Source: Oxytricha trifallax (lineage: Eukaryota > Ciliophora > Spirotrichea > Sporadotrichida > Oxytrichidae). Taken from it: a stretch of DNA of 64,000 nucleotides. How positions within the stretch are numbered: the first letter of the stretch is position 1; every line of letters begins with the position of its first letter. A program made the translations under genes and the position numbers. The notes under the pieces were generated by a model. The model was not told the DNA's origin, did not search any database, and worked only from the letters and a program-made list of their open reading frames with translations. Location of the stretch: the NCBI GenBank assembly GCA_000711775.1, contig ARYC01000100.1, positions 124,001 to 188,000 on the forward strand, given 5' to 3'. Shown here piece after piece: positions 35,160 through 47,859 of this stretch.

Positions 35160-35640
35160 TATATTTAATTAGGAGATAAATTAAAGTTTAAAATCGTATT
35201 AGCTGTTGCATTTTTAAATATAATAATACTCTTTAAGAACATGTTTAAAATGCTCTTCATATATCAAGTGTATTTTATTAAATAAATTTGATAAATTGCC
35301 AAACAAAATATCTTTATATTCAACGAAAGATGTTTTTCATTTGACCTCACATAATAACTAAGACTATGCTCTAACTTGGGTATATACAGACAGAATTTGC
35401 ATAATATGAATATTTATGAATAATATTTATTTATTGAATTAGTTTTACTTAAAATTAACATTACATTATTTAAAATTACTGAGGAAAATGTTTTTTTTAG
35501 GAATCAGAAGTAAATTGATAATTGTGAATTTCTATCTAGCTAAAATAACTTAATTTGAGTAAATTAAATAAAGTAATTATGATATATTTTAAGAAAAATA
35601 GATGATTATAATAAAATGAGTAATACTAATATGAATGCTT
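35160..35640. other. AT-rich DNA, no gene seen
   Basis: Low-complexity sequence; nothing is recognised. Confidence 0.5.
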
Positions 35641-35649
35641 ATAAAACAA

Positions 35650-36170
35650 AATGGAAGAAGAACAACTTGAACAGTTTTGCCATTCTTATATTCACCACAA
35701 CACATATTACCAATGACTAAATATTTTAACGTCATTCCTAATCCTTTATGTTTCTCTGCGAAGACTCTGCTCAAATCAGCCACTGCTCTTACCAGGTGTG
35801 TCCTCTATTAAATAAAAAAGAAAGATATGTTTTTTGATACTTACATTTTTTGAGAGTGATACTTCTCCACCATCTTAATCTTTTAAAGTATTCATATTAG
35901 TATTAATCATTTTATTAATATCATCTATTTTTCTTAAAATATATCATAAATCATATCTGTTCATAACATTTATGTTTATTAGTTTTATAAAATTCTAGCG
36001 ATCCACTTATTTAAATACTGTTTGCGGATATAAAAATTTAAATCAAAACATATTCTTACTTTGACAATTCCAGCATAAGGTATCATAACAAGAAATAACT
36101 TCAAGTTGCTTTAGAGATTCGTGTAGGTTTTTAGCTCTGTGATCGTAAGAATTACCAAATGACCTCTAAA
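35650..36170 (-). CDS. Three-exon gene segment, unknown product
   Basis: Exon a (about 36165-36061) reads RSFGNSYDHRAKNLHESLKQ, LEVISCYDTLCWNCQ and ends at GTAAGAATATG. Exon b (about 35935-35843) reads MNTLKDQDGGEVSLSKN and ends at GTAAGTATC; its intron closes TTTAATAG at about 35800. Exon c reads RTHLVRAVADLSRVFAEKHK then GLGMTLKYLVIGNMCCGEYK and NGKTVQVVLLPF. Splice sites and frames agree, so this is probably a genuine macronuclear-destined gene or MDS. I cannot assign a family. The 3' end fades into hydrophobic AT-rich codons without a sure stop; the 5' end is not seen. Confidence 0.55.
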
Positions 36171-36179
36171 TTATTTGAG

Positions 36180-37025
36180 TAAATTGAGATTTTGAACAAA
36201 ATATTTGAAAATCTGGCAATATTTATTGCATTTTTTAATCAGCAAATTTAATTAGATAATTATTAAATATAGTTTTTATTACAAAAAGTAAAATGCAATG
36301 GAAAGTATTTAATATATTTGGTCATAAAAATAATTCGAATATTGCTAGCATTATATATTAACTATTGTACTAAATATAAAATTTAATATTTAGCATGACT
36401 GTTTATTGCTTTATTATAAACTAAATATCTAAATCATAATTGCCTATAAATTTGAATAATTTTCAAATTTATTAAATTAAAAGCTGTAGAAAAAATTAGC
36501 TTATTTTTTAGTAGAGGACTGTAAATAATATTAAATTTTAAAATATTGAATACCATTCCTTAATGGCTTAAAATCTTCCTCATTAATGACGTCCATTTAC
36601 TAACATTTTTAAAATATTTTAGAATTGTCAATAAGATCCAGCTAGTATTAAAACTTTGCGTTTTAAATATCAAAAGAAAGTTTTTAATTTGAAATTCTCA
36701 GAATTCTAATAATAACTTATAAGAATTAAATAAATACAAAATTAAAATAGAAAAGCCTAAATAAAGAAGCCAATTAATTAAAATCTGATTTTTAAATATA
36801 CTACCAGGATCTACATATAGTACTGTTAAAAAGAGAAGATATAAGTATTGTAAAATAGATAAAGCTAATATTTATATATAAGAGATTCTAAAAGAAATCT
36901 ATACCGTGCCAAAAAACACCAAATTTTATCTTTACAATAATTTTTTTTATCTTTCTCATTTATAGAGTTTTTTTTATCTAACTGAGTATAAATTACTTTC
37001 AAGTTCTCGGTATGAATCCCACACT
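36180..37025. other. AT-rich DNA, no gene seen
   Basis: Low-complexity sequence; nothing is recognised. Confidence 0.5.
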
Positions 37026-37030
37026 TTTTG

Positions 37031-37249
37031 TCATTTTTTCATAATAATTAATGGCTCTACGAAACCTCTCGATCCCCCATTTTTGTTAATTAAGGATTGC
37101 TGATCACAAGTACGCAATTTAAAGGGTGATTTGGATAAGGCTTGACCAAGAACGAAAGCCGAGAAGTTTTCATGTTTATCAAATCGGTGTTTTCGGAGGC
37201 TAAGAAGCCCCCTTTTATTCTCTATACCATTAGTAATCATCTTTATCAT
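37031..37249 (-). CDS. Small ORF, 72 codons, possible MDS
   Basis: The minus strand reads NGIENKRGLLSLRKHRFDKH, ENFSAFVLGQALSKSPFKL and NKNGGSRGFVEPLIIMKK before TGA, with no stop codon of any kind. Less AT-rich than the surroundings. No family is recognised. Confidence 0.35.
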   Translation of the reverse strand: MIKMITNGIENKRGLLSLRKHRFDKHENFSAFVLGQALSKSPFKLRTCDQQSLINKNGGSRGFVEPLIIMKK

Positions 37250-37259
37250 CGAGTTACCT

Positions 37260-38675
37260 CGATAATTTTAAGTCAGATTTAAAAAATATTTAATGGTTAA
37301 CTAGATAGCTTTGCCAGAAGTTCAACGAAATACTACCAAAAATAGTATTCCTTGATGTTTATTCGTCATTTGTCAAGTAACTGCCGTGATTTAGATATCT
37401 TTCAATGTCTCATTGGTTAAGAATATATTAAGATAAGATCTTCGGTTAGGAAAACATTATAAACTTTTTAAACTCTTTATGTTTTAAAATCCTTTATTAT
37501 ACTAAATTTAAAAATTCGCATTCATATTTATAAACCATATATATATATAAATTAAGAAGAGATAATTTGAGTTAAGAGCAAATTAATATAAAATTAATAA
37601 TTTGCAGAAATTAAATATCTTTGTAGGCTTAAAACAAATTTTCACATTTGATTGGATTATTACTTAAAGACAACAATCGGCTCAATAGTTTTAATTATTA
37701 GTCTAAAAATTAAAAATGTAAGCCTATATTAATTAATTTATTAAATTGTGTTTAATTTTATTCTTTGCTTCTTAATTAATCTATAGGGTTTTAGATTCTA
37801 AATATAGACAGACTACAAACTGATTTAAAAATTTTAGTATTTTGCAGGTAAAAAATCTTGTTTTTAAAATTTCAAATATTAAAAAACCCAAAACCTTAGG
37901 TACCCATATTAAGATTTAAGATTGAAATCATTATACTTTTAAGTATTAAAAAATTCAAAGATCCTAGATTGTGTATTCTAGGATAACCCTAATACTCTTT
38001 ATGAAAAAAACTCAATTATTACTAATGATTATAGAAATAATAATTTCTTTTAATTTTTATGATGCTTTTTATTCAAATATAAAAGTAGCTTAAAGGCATT
38101 AATTATTATAAATTTCTAGCAATATAAAATTTATATTATGCTTATTTGTAATATCAAGTTAAAAGTACCTAAATAATTTAAAAATTAGATTCTTCTAAAA
38201 AAAATCATTAATAATAATTGACTATATTTAATGTAAACTTGATATCTAAGATTTGTATGAATTTTGTTTGCTTAATACACATTTTTAATAAATTATTAGC
38301 CTGTTTCTTATTTTTCATTTTAAGCTTCTGAGATGTTTGAGATTGAATTACTTTTGAAGAAATAAGTTTGACCTCTGGGGAAGGGTCTTAGACTATTGAT
38401 GAAGATATTTAAATAATGGTGGGAAAAAGACGTCTGTGATGAGAACTGAACGTAAAATCCATAATTGATATAGTCAAATATAAATTTAAAATGTTGAATA
38501 AAATTAATTATTTTACCAAAAATATGCAATTTAACTTATTCTAATTAGACAAATCTCTAATTTATGCATAAAAAGACATAAGGAAAATATTTTCGCCTAT
38601 TTTTATAATAAAAAAAATCAATTATTTATGAAATTTAACAGTTAGTTTTGAAAAACATCAAAGAAAATAGTTTAA
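37260..38675. other. AT-rich DNA, no convincing gene
   Basis: A minus-strand frame at 38320-38529 is Phe/Tyr/Asn-rich and looks like chance. Nothing else is seen. Confidence 0.4.
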
Positions 38676-38681
38676 TCTAAA

Positions 38682-38965
38682 ATGTCCAGAGACTTATCAG
38701 ATCTCCCTTTAACAAAATATAATCAAGAGATCCCTGAGTAAAAAGAAAAAATAAGCTCTGAATATAATGAGAGATCAACATCAGAAGTAGTAAAAATTAC
38801 TCTATATATAAAAACAATAATGCTACAAATATTGTAAATATATGACCTTAAAAAGGAAAAGAAATGTATCTTTTTCTTGATTGAGGAAAAGTAAAAGAAA
38901 AAGTCGCAGCAGACAAGCAGTACGCAAACAAGATTAATTCATCAGCTACTTCAAATGCTAGGTAT
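38682..38965 (+). CDS. Coding-like patch, N-terminal type, unknown
   Basis: ATG 38682 opens MSRDLSDLPLTKYNQEIPEQ, KEKISSEYNERSTSEVVKIT; after an unresolved frame change it continues KVKEKVAADKQYANKINSSA followed by AGGTATAATTTC, a possible 5' splice site. Hydrophilic and charged. Could be the first MDS of a gene. Confidence 0.35.
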
Positions 38966-38969
38966 AATT

Positions 38970-39920
38970 TCAAAATGGGTTTTTCAATAAGTATCAAGCT
39001 CTTTCTATTGTAAATATATTCAGATTTTTAATTAAACTTAATCATACAATTATACTTGCCCAAATTTATGTACATCTCCACTTTTCTTCAAAAATAATGA
39101 AATTAATAAACTTAATTTACTAAAGATTATGATATTCAAAATAAGCTACCTCTTATATTATAAAAATCTTTATGTCGCTGCACAATGACTCCAGCAGGGT
39201 TTTGGCACTAAGACATTATTGTTTGACTTAGAAATGATTTTGTCATTCAATTTTAGAAAAAAATTATGCAACGAATCTCGACTATTGCGAGAGCATTTTA
39301 ACTTTTTACAATTATTATTTATAATACAGTACTTAAGAATAGACATCTTATCAGTGTTCAAGAGCATTAATTATATAGATTTGTAATTTATAATCATCAT
39401 GCTTAATTTGTAGTCACTTAATGAAGCAATAATAGATTTAAATAGTTCTTAGTGATTTGAGGTCTCTGGAATAGGATCGTTATAGTCTTTTCTTGATATT
39501 TATCAGAAAAAGAGAAATAAGAGATGTTAATATCATCACGGATATTTGAACTTCTATAGTAGTTTCTTTTGAATTTGAAATGTCATAATTGATGATACAC
39601 CTGCAAAGGTGTGAGAGATTTATAGCAAACTATACTATATTAGCGGAATAAAATTATTATTATTTGTTAAATGAGATATATGGCTAGCAGATAATCTTAA
39701 AGCCAATCAGAAAATAGAACATAAAATTGACAAAATATTGATTTAATACACTCAAAATCATTATAATTTAATTTCTAATCAACTAAGAAATTCTTATAAA
39801 AGCCTAAATAAAGTATCATTCAATTGAATACTTTAATAAAATTAAACTCAATTAAACAGTTATAATAATTTTGGGGTAAGTATATATCCCACCAAGAAAC
39901 GCAAACACTACAAAATCATA
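38970..39920. other. AT-rich DNA, no convincing gene
   Basis: A minus-strand frame at 39170-39367 is open under any code but has no distinctive composition. Nothing else is seen. Confidence 0.4.
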
Positions 39921-39924
39921 TCTT

Positions 39925-40230
39925 TTGTTTAGAAACTTTTATTTCTTCATAAATACAAAGGTTCTATTGAGGAGAGTTGAGGACTGTATCTATAGTTTTA
40001 TCTCTAATAAATAAAATCCTCGATCTCATTCCCAGCTCTATCATTAGTTTAGCCTTCATTTCGATTTTAAGACCAGTTTGTCTTTGTGATTGACTCGCTC
40101 CACCAATTTCTTTAGTCTAAAGTACTGAGTCCTACTTAGCCACACTTGTTTAGTTATCTCAAATGAATAAGATCAACTCGTACATATGGGAACAACCTAC
40201 GGGATGTTTTATACTTCTTTCTTAAACTTA
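39925..40230 (-). CDS. Coding-like patch, C-terminal type, unknown
   Basis: The minus strand reads LIELGMRSRILFIRD-type sequence: MKAKLMIELGMRSRILFIRD, KTIDTVLNSPQQ, ending KVSKQKI and TGA. A second frame upstream (VWLSRTQYFRLKKLVERVNH) is equally protein-like, suggesting a frameshift near 40065. No family is recognised. Confidence 0.35.
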
Positions 40231-40754
40231 TGCTAGCTAGAGTGTGTAGTGTTTTACAGTGAGTGAGGAATTCAGTTTTACAAAAGTAAAATACAATAAA
40301 ATAACAAATAACTTGTATTGCACTAAGATCATCAGCGGTTGTAGATTAGATGTTTGATACAGGTTGAAGGAACAAATGAGTTATAATGTTTCAAAGATAA
40401 TTTGTTGTTTGAGTTTAATTACTCTCATCGAAATAACTCGAGTCAAGATTAATAAAATTAAATTTATTGAGATTAAAAAATTAGGAATTTGACAAGCTGT
40501 TGATATTTAATGCATTTTTTATAAGTGTATAATTATATTAAACAAGTAGATACTGTTAAAAATAAAGAAAAAACATGAATAAAAAATGTTGATGTTTTTA
40601 TTAATTAATTAATGTTAAAAATATTGACATTCTTCAATTTAGCTTACTACTACCAATTTATAAACAAAGAAATATTTGGAGTACATTCAGAATTTGTCTT
40701 CATCCTTACTTTCATTTATATACTTTTATAGAATTTTATTATTATTTAATTTGG

Positions 40755-41203
40755 ATTAATATTTATTACTGTTGAGTGAACATGGAGCACCAACCTGCCG
40801 GAACTGATGGAGTTGGGTGCATGGGACGTGGCCCCCAGGACTACTGCAGTGCTACTCAAGCGCGGACAAACACTGAATCCGAAGAGCCTAGTACTCACAA
40901 CTCCAGGTGAAAACGACGATTCTCATTCCGATGTAACCAGAGAAGATGGAGATGCAATGTACTTTTGGAAATCATAGGGTGACTCAATGAAAACTGAAGA
41001 CGAAGAGTACTCTGATTATCCATGATTACAAAAAATAAAAAAAAAAAAAATGAGAAATCACCGATACGCTTGAGAGCGCGGAGACTCACTGACAGTCTGA
41101 GATTCAGCGGTCTAGGGAAACCCGGAGACAACAATATATACTAATATCTGACAAACTAATTTCAGATCCAACAATGTATATATCAACAGTAATAAATATT
41201 AAT
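40755..41203. mobile_element. Small TIR element with GC-rich ORF
   Basis: Perfect 21-bp terminal inverted repeats ATTAATATTTATTACTGTTGA (40755-40775) and its complement (41183-41203) bound 449 bp. The interior is GC-rich and holds an ORF and a poly(A) run. A non-autonomous DNA transposon that has captured a transcript-like sequence is one reading. Confidence 0.65.
40780..41025 (+). CDS. GC-rich ORF with acidic tail, followed by poly(A)
   Basis: The frame is open from 40780 to TGA 41023-41025 (81 codons, one TAG as Gln). It reads NLPELMELGAWDVAPRTTAV, LLKRGQTLNPKSLVLTTPGE, then DDSHSDVTREDGDAMYFW and KTEDEEYSDYP. The end is strongly acidic. The A-rich run at 41031-41050 begins 5 bp after the stop. 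No start codon is in frame, so only a 3' part is present. No family is recognised. Confidence 0.45.
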
Positions 41204-41780
41204 GATTAACTTTAGTTTAGGATGTTTAATATAGAGATCAATTTTGATTTCTTTTTTATTTTCTCCTATTATTCACTTTATTCACTAATATTTAATTTGC
41301 TAATCAATATTTCAGGGAGTAGTTGCTTAATAAATTAATTTATATAATTATGTTTATTAAAATGTTTAAAACTTAATTAAATGTAAAAATAATTAGCATA
41401 TTTACTGGCCCTGATTCCCATTCATAATCTCCAAGTTCAGTATAGCTACTTGAATTTTAAATGCTAATTGTTTATTTATAATTAAGTTATGTATATACTC
41501 TCTTTTACTTTTCTAAATTAATTATAACTCATAACATCAATTATAAATCCTAAAGTTGTCTGCAAAAAGATTAGTTAAATTATAGTATTATAAAACATAA
41601 ATTAATTAGAAATAATTGATTAACATATAAAAATCATGAGACTAATCTGAACTCAAAGAATATGTATGAAAAACAGTTCCGTTGAATATATTAACTTTTT
41701 TTCTTTATTTAATATCAGTATTAGTAGTAGTAAAATACTCTTATAATTTTATACAAATAATAATACATCAGAAATTATCA
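41204..41780. other. AT-rich DNA, no gene seen
   Basis: Low-complexity sequence; nothing is recognised. Confidence 0.5.
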
Positions 41781-41789
41781 AGAAAAATA

Positions 41790-44080
41790 TAATCATGATG
41801 AATTTAGATTACTTGACCTTCTCCATCAATGAGGTTCACTGTCTTCATAAATTCTTTTAAGTTCGTTTGGTTATCCGAGATGTCACTCTTCCTCTTCATT
41901 CTTGTAGAATCACTATGATTTCCATAGATTCATCGCTATTAATTTATTTTGTATTTAATAGCTTTGGCCCCTCATCGCTTCTCTCAAGAAATTGCCCTGG
42001 TTTTATTCGTGAAAATATTACTTTCTACTTCTGAGACCTCCTCAGTATTTTCGCTGAATGTTATTTTACACTAAAAATGAATTCCTGTTATATCAGACCT
42101 CTTGGGTCTCCCCCTCGATAATATCGTCCATTTATTTAACTTAGGGTTTTATTAGCATGATCAATCGTACTTCTTGGAATTGGTAATTACCAGAGCAACT
42201 CACCTCTTCCCTACATATATTTTACAGCATTTCTTTCATTATAGTTTTCCAAGATTTGTTAATTTCCATTTTAGAGATTCCACTTTGAAATTAAATTGTA
42301 AAGAATATCTTAACATGTTCAATTAATCCTTGGCGAAGATTTGAAATAAACGTTCTCCTTGTAGTTCTAGAACAAGATTGTTAATTATCTACATTGATAG
42401 GACACCGTTTTCCTCGGGTTTTTCAATTAATTTATCTTTGTCATATACTTACAAGTTTTTTCTCCAAGTACCTTCCAATAATCCTAGATGGAAAATTCAA
42501 TCATCAGATTTATATGATTTTGCAATACTACAAAGCTTAATATATTTCTCACAGACTTTCGGAGAACTTAACTTTTTCTCAATCTTCGATACCACATTTA
42601 CAGTGCTTCATATTTCTTTGACATCTTGTCTATATTATCACACTTACAATATTTTCAAGATCTTTCCAGTATTTACCGTTCTCTATTTTCCAATTAGTCT
42701 TCCAAATTTCTGTCTCCAACATTTATACCGGGTTGTCATTTACGACCAGTAGCTGCAAAGTCAAGTATTTTATCTATTTTACTAGCTATCTACAACTCTT
42801 GAATGATAATAATAATAATTATCTCAATTCTTAAGGTAAGAGGTCTCCTGTAATTAGGTCGAAATGTTTCATTCCCTAGTTAATCTCCGCATATGTTTAA
42901 TCTAATCTCGAGTTTTTGATTTCACACTCTCGTTCCTCTCCTTGAAGCTGATTACTTCTTTTCTTACTTTCTCACAAGCACTCTATCGAGCTTAAACGTT
43001 GTACTCGAGCAACAGAAAATGTTATCATTCTTTTTTATATATAGTGTCCAACCCTTCATGGATTGATGGGTCTTGCAAATCATTAGCATTCTACTTCTTA
43101 CATGTCAATGATCTTTTTGAATTTCATTGGTTCCTTGCACGCATAGTGTTTTATCCTCATGTTTGTCGAATTTAACTCTTTAGATATTATACTCATTATT
43201 CTTCTTGCTGGGGTTTGATATTAAAAACTTGAACATACTCTTGAAACCTATCTGTTTGTTTATAGAAACATTTCTGAACATAAATCCATCTCAATCTTTT
43301 CATTTTCTTTGTGCTCGAAAAGTGATTCTTGCTCTTTCTGCCAAAACTCCAGTTTTTTTTCCCGATTTCTCCATTTATATTCCTAGCTAATCTCATTGCT
43401 AATTGCTTACTAAATTTGCTTTCTCCCTTATTCCTTACTTATTATAAATTACCAATTAGTTGTTTTTATTTATTAATTATAATTTCAGGTTTTTCATATT
43501 TAAATACTTCTCAGGTTCTCTTGAATTTATAATCAGTTCTGCCCTCTAACATCTTCCATTATATCTTAATTAAACTTCGCTCTATTTTAACTTGACGTAA
43601 TTCGTTCCAAATAGCTGATTTAATTGTTGATATTTTCAAATATTTCTAATTATCAATTCTTTGGTTAAATCATATAGTAATTGTTATGATTTATATTTAT
43701 TTATGGTTTCTATGTTTTATAGTCCACTCCTTCAAAATTTTAGGGAATATAATTGGATCTCCTTCTTTATTCTACAGGTTACATAGCTTAATATGGTTTT
43801 CGCCCATTAAGACTTTTGGCACACTGCAATAATGGCTCATTGCTTAATAAATAATTATTTCCCCTAACTTATTGCCATCATCGTGTCCATTAAATATTTA
43901 AAAAGTTTCCCTTTTGTTTGATATAGTTTTTCACTCTTTTCGGTTTTATAAACTACTCAATGGTCAGATTAATTTGTTTCATGTTCTTGCAAACTAAACT
44001 CCATTTTATTTTACTGGTTTTAGTTTCCTTCATTTCAGTTCCATTCATTGGTATATTGTTTGGAATGTTCCTTGGCGTAA
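41790..44080 (-). pseudogene. Decayed minus-strand coding region, unknown
   Basis: The plus strand is pyrimidine-rich and the minus strand shows protein-like pieces in changing frames: FSENTEEVSEVESNIFTNKT, KRKSDISDNQTNLKEFMKT and NLIDGEGQVI (41.8-42.1 kb), SVRNILSFVVLQNHINLM (42.5 kb), VKFDKHEDKTLCVQGTNEI (43.1 kb), and MRLARNINGEIGKKN (43.4 kb). GC is above the flanks. Frameshifts are frequent. I cannot identify the product. It resembles 30.35-33.65 kb in style but I could not align the two. Confidence 0.4.
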
Positions 44081-44084
44081 GTTC

Positions 44085-45265
44085 AATATTAAATTAATAA
44101 AATACGATTATATTATATTTGATTTCCCATCAAGAAAGCTTAACATAATATTTTTAATTGATTTCATATTATTATATTTAAGTTTAAGTCGAATTTTTTG
44201 CTTAAATTTTACTCATAAAGATACTATTTTACAAATTAATAATGATATTTTATCTTTATATCATTTTTCTAATTAAATGTTCATAAATTTTATATCTCTG
44301 ATGTGGTTATTTTTCTAATTTTTATACTTTTCTATAACTTTTAAGGCTATTTATTAGTAATGTTTAAATCTTTATATCTGCCTGAAACTTTCTTCATTTG
44401 TATTTTGAACTCTACCGAGACTTCTTTTTAATCAACATTTTTAATAATATAAAAGCTTAATTTTATCATTATATTTTCTAATTTTATATTATAAAGCAAT
44501 GTTGGCATAAATTTCGCACTTTTTTGTTTTTAAATTTTAAAATGTTAGTTTTTTCATGTTCTTGCATAATGAGGAAGGAAGTGCATTTACTATTGTAGAT
44601 TATTTTACTTAAAGATTAACTGAGATATTTATAATTGAATCTTTTGTGAATGAAGCCGCCTTTGGTATTTAAAGAATCTTATCTCTTCATAAAAAGTATT
44701 ATTAAATTATAAACTGCATATAAAAATGACATAATTTGATAATTATGCTGCATTAAAGAGATATTGCGTTATAAATTGGTTTATATTCATTTTTATAATA
44801 ACAAATTAAGTTGATCTGATGCTTTTATTTGCATATAAATTTATAGATAACTATTTATTTATTTTGTATTAAATTAAAATCTACTCAATGTCGCAGCTAA
44901 TATTTTCTAAAGAAAGCATCCTACACTATCATGACATTTTACACATGTAATGGTGTGTTGAATAATTTTATACAGTTTATTATTCAATTATGCTTAGTGT
45001 TGTATATTTACTGCTAATGAATTTATTGCTTGAAACATTAGGGCTATATCTCTTGAAATGTTTATAATACTTAAAGCTAATTTAATAATGAAAAGTTAGA
45101 TTTTTTTCTTTGCTGCTTAAGATCTTAAATTTATTCAATCACCATCTTTAACTAATACTTCTTCTATTTTGTTAAGGTATCTAAATTTCAATCAGTCTAT
45201 TTCTATTGATTAATGATTTATGAATCAAATAAATTTATTATTCACTAGTTAATACTAAAATCAAA
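44085..45265. other. AT-rich DNA, no gene seen
   Basis: Low-complexity sequence; nothing is recognised. Confidence 0.5.
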
Positions 45266-45269
45266 CCAT

Positions 45270-45790
45270 CAATCTTAGTCGTGACGTAGTAGTATCTGTA
45301 TGAGTTGACGTGGCAACTCCGTGACGTGACAGTCCTGAAGTAAAAAACTCCGAAAAAACCATTCTCGCTGTCACTTAGTCATCACCTAAAATCAAGATGT
45401 CATCCCAAGTGGTTAGCTTGAGGGACAGAGCTCGTAGGATCAACCAGATTGACAGAAGATGGAGAAAAGCGCTTTCCGGTCCTACCGCTGCTGGGAAACA
45501 TAATCCCTGCTCTTTCGCTGTGGTAGCTTCAGCACCCTCACCCGGTGCGGGAGAAAAATCCTTATCGTTGGCTTCAATGGTTTTCGTCTTCTCACTTTTG
45601 AAGGCAGAGCGTACCTTCATCCTGCTCCCTATTACCTAGGAAACTGAATTCAAGCCAGGTAACTCATCTATGCAGGGAAATCCTTAACGTACAGACGACT
45701 CGAGGAGTCTAGGATCTGACAGATTGATCCCCGCCGACTGGTCCCTCATGCATTGCACCCAGCAACCCCCTACCTGCCAGTCTATTTCTA
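45270..45790. repeat. GC-rich interspersed repeat, copy 2
   Basis: Partner of 27278-28020 (about three quarters identical by eye over 470 bp). Its left end carries GTGACGTGACAG-type palindromic sequence similar to the GTCACGTGGTCAC module of copy 1. Plus (MSSQVVSLRDRARRINQIDR) and minus (MKVRSAFKSEKTKTIEAND) frames are both open, which fits a GC-rich, TGA-poor repeat as well as a gene. Confidence 0.75.
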
Positions 45791-45794
45791 TTAA

Positions 45795-46875
45795 ATATTA
45801 AATAACATGATAAATTTTATTATTAATTAATTTTGATACTTTAAATGGTTTAAATGTATTTTAAGCTGAATTACTAAAAATAATGAAGTGTTAATTTTTA
45901 TTTGAATAAATCCTCCTTTCTTCACGAGTATATCTTTTTTACGTGCCACTGAAGTAGGTAAAGATAATATTTAATTAAACTAAGTTTACTAGGTATCACT
46001 GGAAGTATTATAAACAAATTGTTAAATATCTAGATTAAAGGAAAAGTCAATTTAATTATATAATATTAAATAAATGTAATAAAAATTCAATTCTTTATTC
46101 ACTTTGACTTCTATTACACTAAGTTATCTTTTTTTTCAATATTGGATAAAAGTTGTTCAATCCTTGCAACTTTTGCTTTGCTGATATATGCCAATGACAT
46201 TCTTAGTCTTCTTTGGAGACTTAACAGCAATATCTGAAAATTTCCAAATAAGTCAAAACATAAATGTAGTTAATTAGCTGTAGATAATATTCTCTAATAT
46301 TATTGCTATATTTTTAATTAAATTAATTTAATAAAAGTTTACTTACTGACTTATAGATAATTATCCATACATTATTTATAAATAACATTTTTTTCATAAA
46401 CAGCTTACTTTAATATGGAGCAAGCTAGATAATTAATTAATGATGAAATAACTATAAATTAGAGTTATTTTATTTTCAAAATTAATAATAATTTTAAGAA
46501 AGAGTATAGATAATATAGTTTTAATTATTCTAGATTATACTTTAATTTTCTCAATATATTTAATTTTAAGCAACATAAAATATTATTATGTTAATCAAAC
46601 AATAAGAAATGAATTTAATTATTTTCTTCAAAATTGATAATTAATGAAAGAATCGTCACTCTTTTGGTTTTATTAATAATTTAAAAGATTTAATAGATAA
46701 AATATATGAAAAAAATTAATTATTTATAAGTATAATTTTATCTAATTGATTAGTTTATTCAACATTGCCATTAATTTATGTTTAATAAGATTAATTAAGT
46801 TATTAAAAACTTCAGATCTATTATTGGAAAATTTTGGGTAACTGTTATGTCTATAATAATTAAAATCATTCATTA
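45795..46875. other. AT-rich DNA, no gene seen
   Basis: Low-complexity sequence; nothing is recognised. Confidence 0.5.
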
Positions 46876-46989
46876 TTGATTTGGGAACTTAAAATAAAAT
46901 GATTTTAGTACTAATTATGATGGTAATTCTTATACTACCTGCTTCTTCTATCAGTATGTAAAGTTACCAAATTCTAAACTTTAAATTAA

Positions 46990-47600
46990 TTATAAATAAA
47001 AAACCCTCCACTTAAAAGTCATAAATTAAGAATCCAAAACTTATTAAACTCCACTCTCAAGCCTTTTTATATAGATCCCTATAGTATACCTTCAAATCAT
47101 TATGACTTCTCATTAGCTAGCCAAACATATAACATAGCTGTCACAATATAATCTGCAATCTGAGGATCTTCTCTTTACTTCATCTTCCAATTCTCAAAGT
47201 TTGCAATGACTTATAAGTAGAATTAATTGTTGTAGAAAGATATTTTATACTTTTATACATTAGAAATTTAGGCTAAATATCATTAAAAAGCTTTATGAAC
47301 TAACTACGACTTCTATTCAGCTCTAACCTAAATGTAATATTGATATCTGTTTTCTAAAAGTAAAGAAGGATTAATTAATTATAAAGATTTAAAGATTTTC
47401 AAAATAGCCTTATTATCAATATTAATAAATAAGTGTGACTTAGACGATGATTGACTTGTTGACAAAGAAGATATCAGAATCATTCTATCACATTTGCCAT
47501 TAGCTGAAAATAATGAGTTTATCGAATAAAATCAAATTTGGCTTCAAATCCAGTAGTCAAAACTTAGGTAAGCCATTACCTGATAAAAATGAAATAATGT
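46990..47600 (+). pseudogene. Coding-like block with in-frame TGAs, unknown
   Basis: The plus strand reads NHYDFSLASQTYNIAVTIQS, SLYFIFQFSKFAMTYK and DILYFYTLEIQAKYH, then in another frame KDLKIFKIALLSILINKCDL and LVDKEDIRIILSHLPLAENN. TGA interrupts three times. The acidic DLDDD..DKED spacing hints at an EF-hand-like loop but is too weak to name. Confidence 0.3.
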
Positions 47601-47859
47601 ATAGTATTAAAAATGAAGGGTGAATAGTCCAAAAAAGGCATTCAAGAATTTTTTTTTATAATGAATTCAAAATCAAATTTACAATGAACATCAAGCAGTT
47701 TTGTGAGATAAATGCATGTTACTTTTTTTAAATATGTTTTTATCAAGAATAACTTTCTCTAAAATTAAAAATAAGTTAAAATTTAATAGTATATAGTACT
47801 CATTCACTCTAGTTTATCATTTATAGAATCAATATTAAAAGTGCATGAATGATTTTAGT

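Noticed and set aside
42378..42752. Plus-strand 124-codon ORF
   Set aside because: T-rich strand opposite minus-strand coding-like sequence; Phe/Ser/Leu-rich shadow.
43205..43532. Two plus-strand hydrophobic ORFs
   Set aside because: Same reason: antisense to the minus-strand block.
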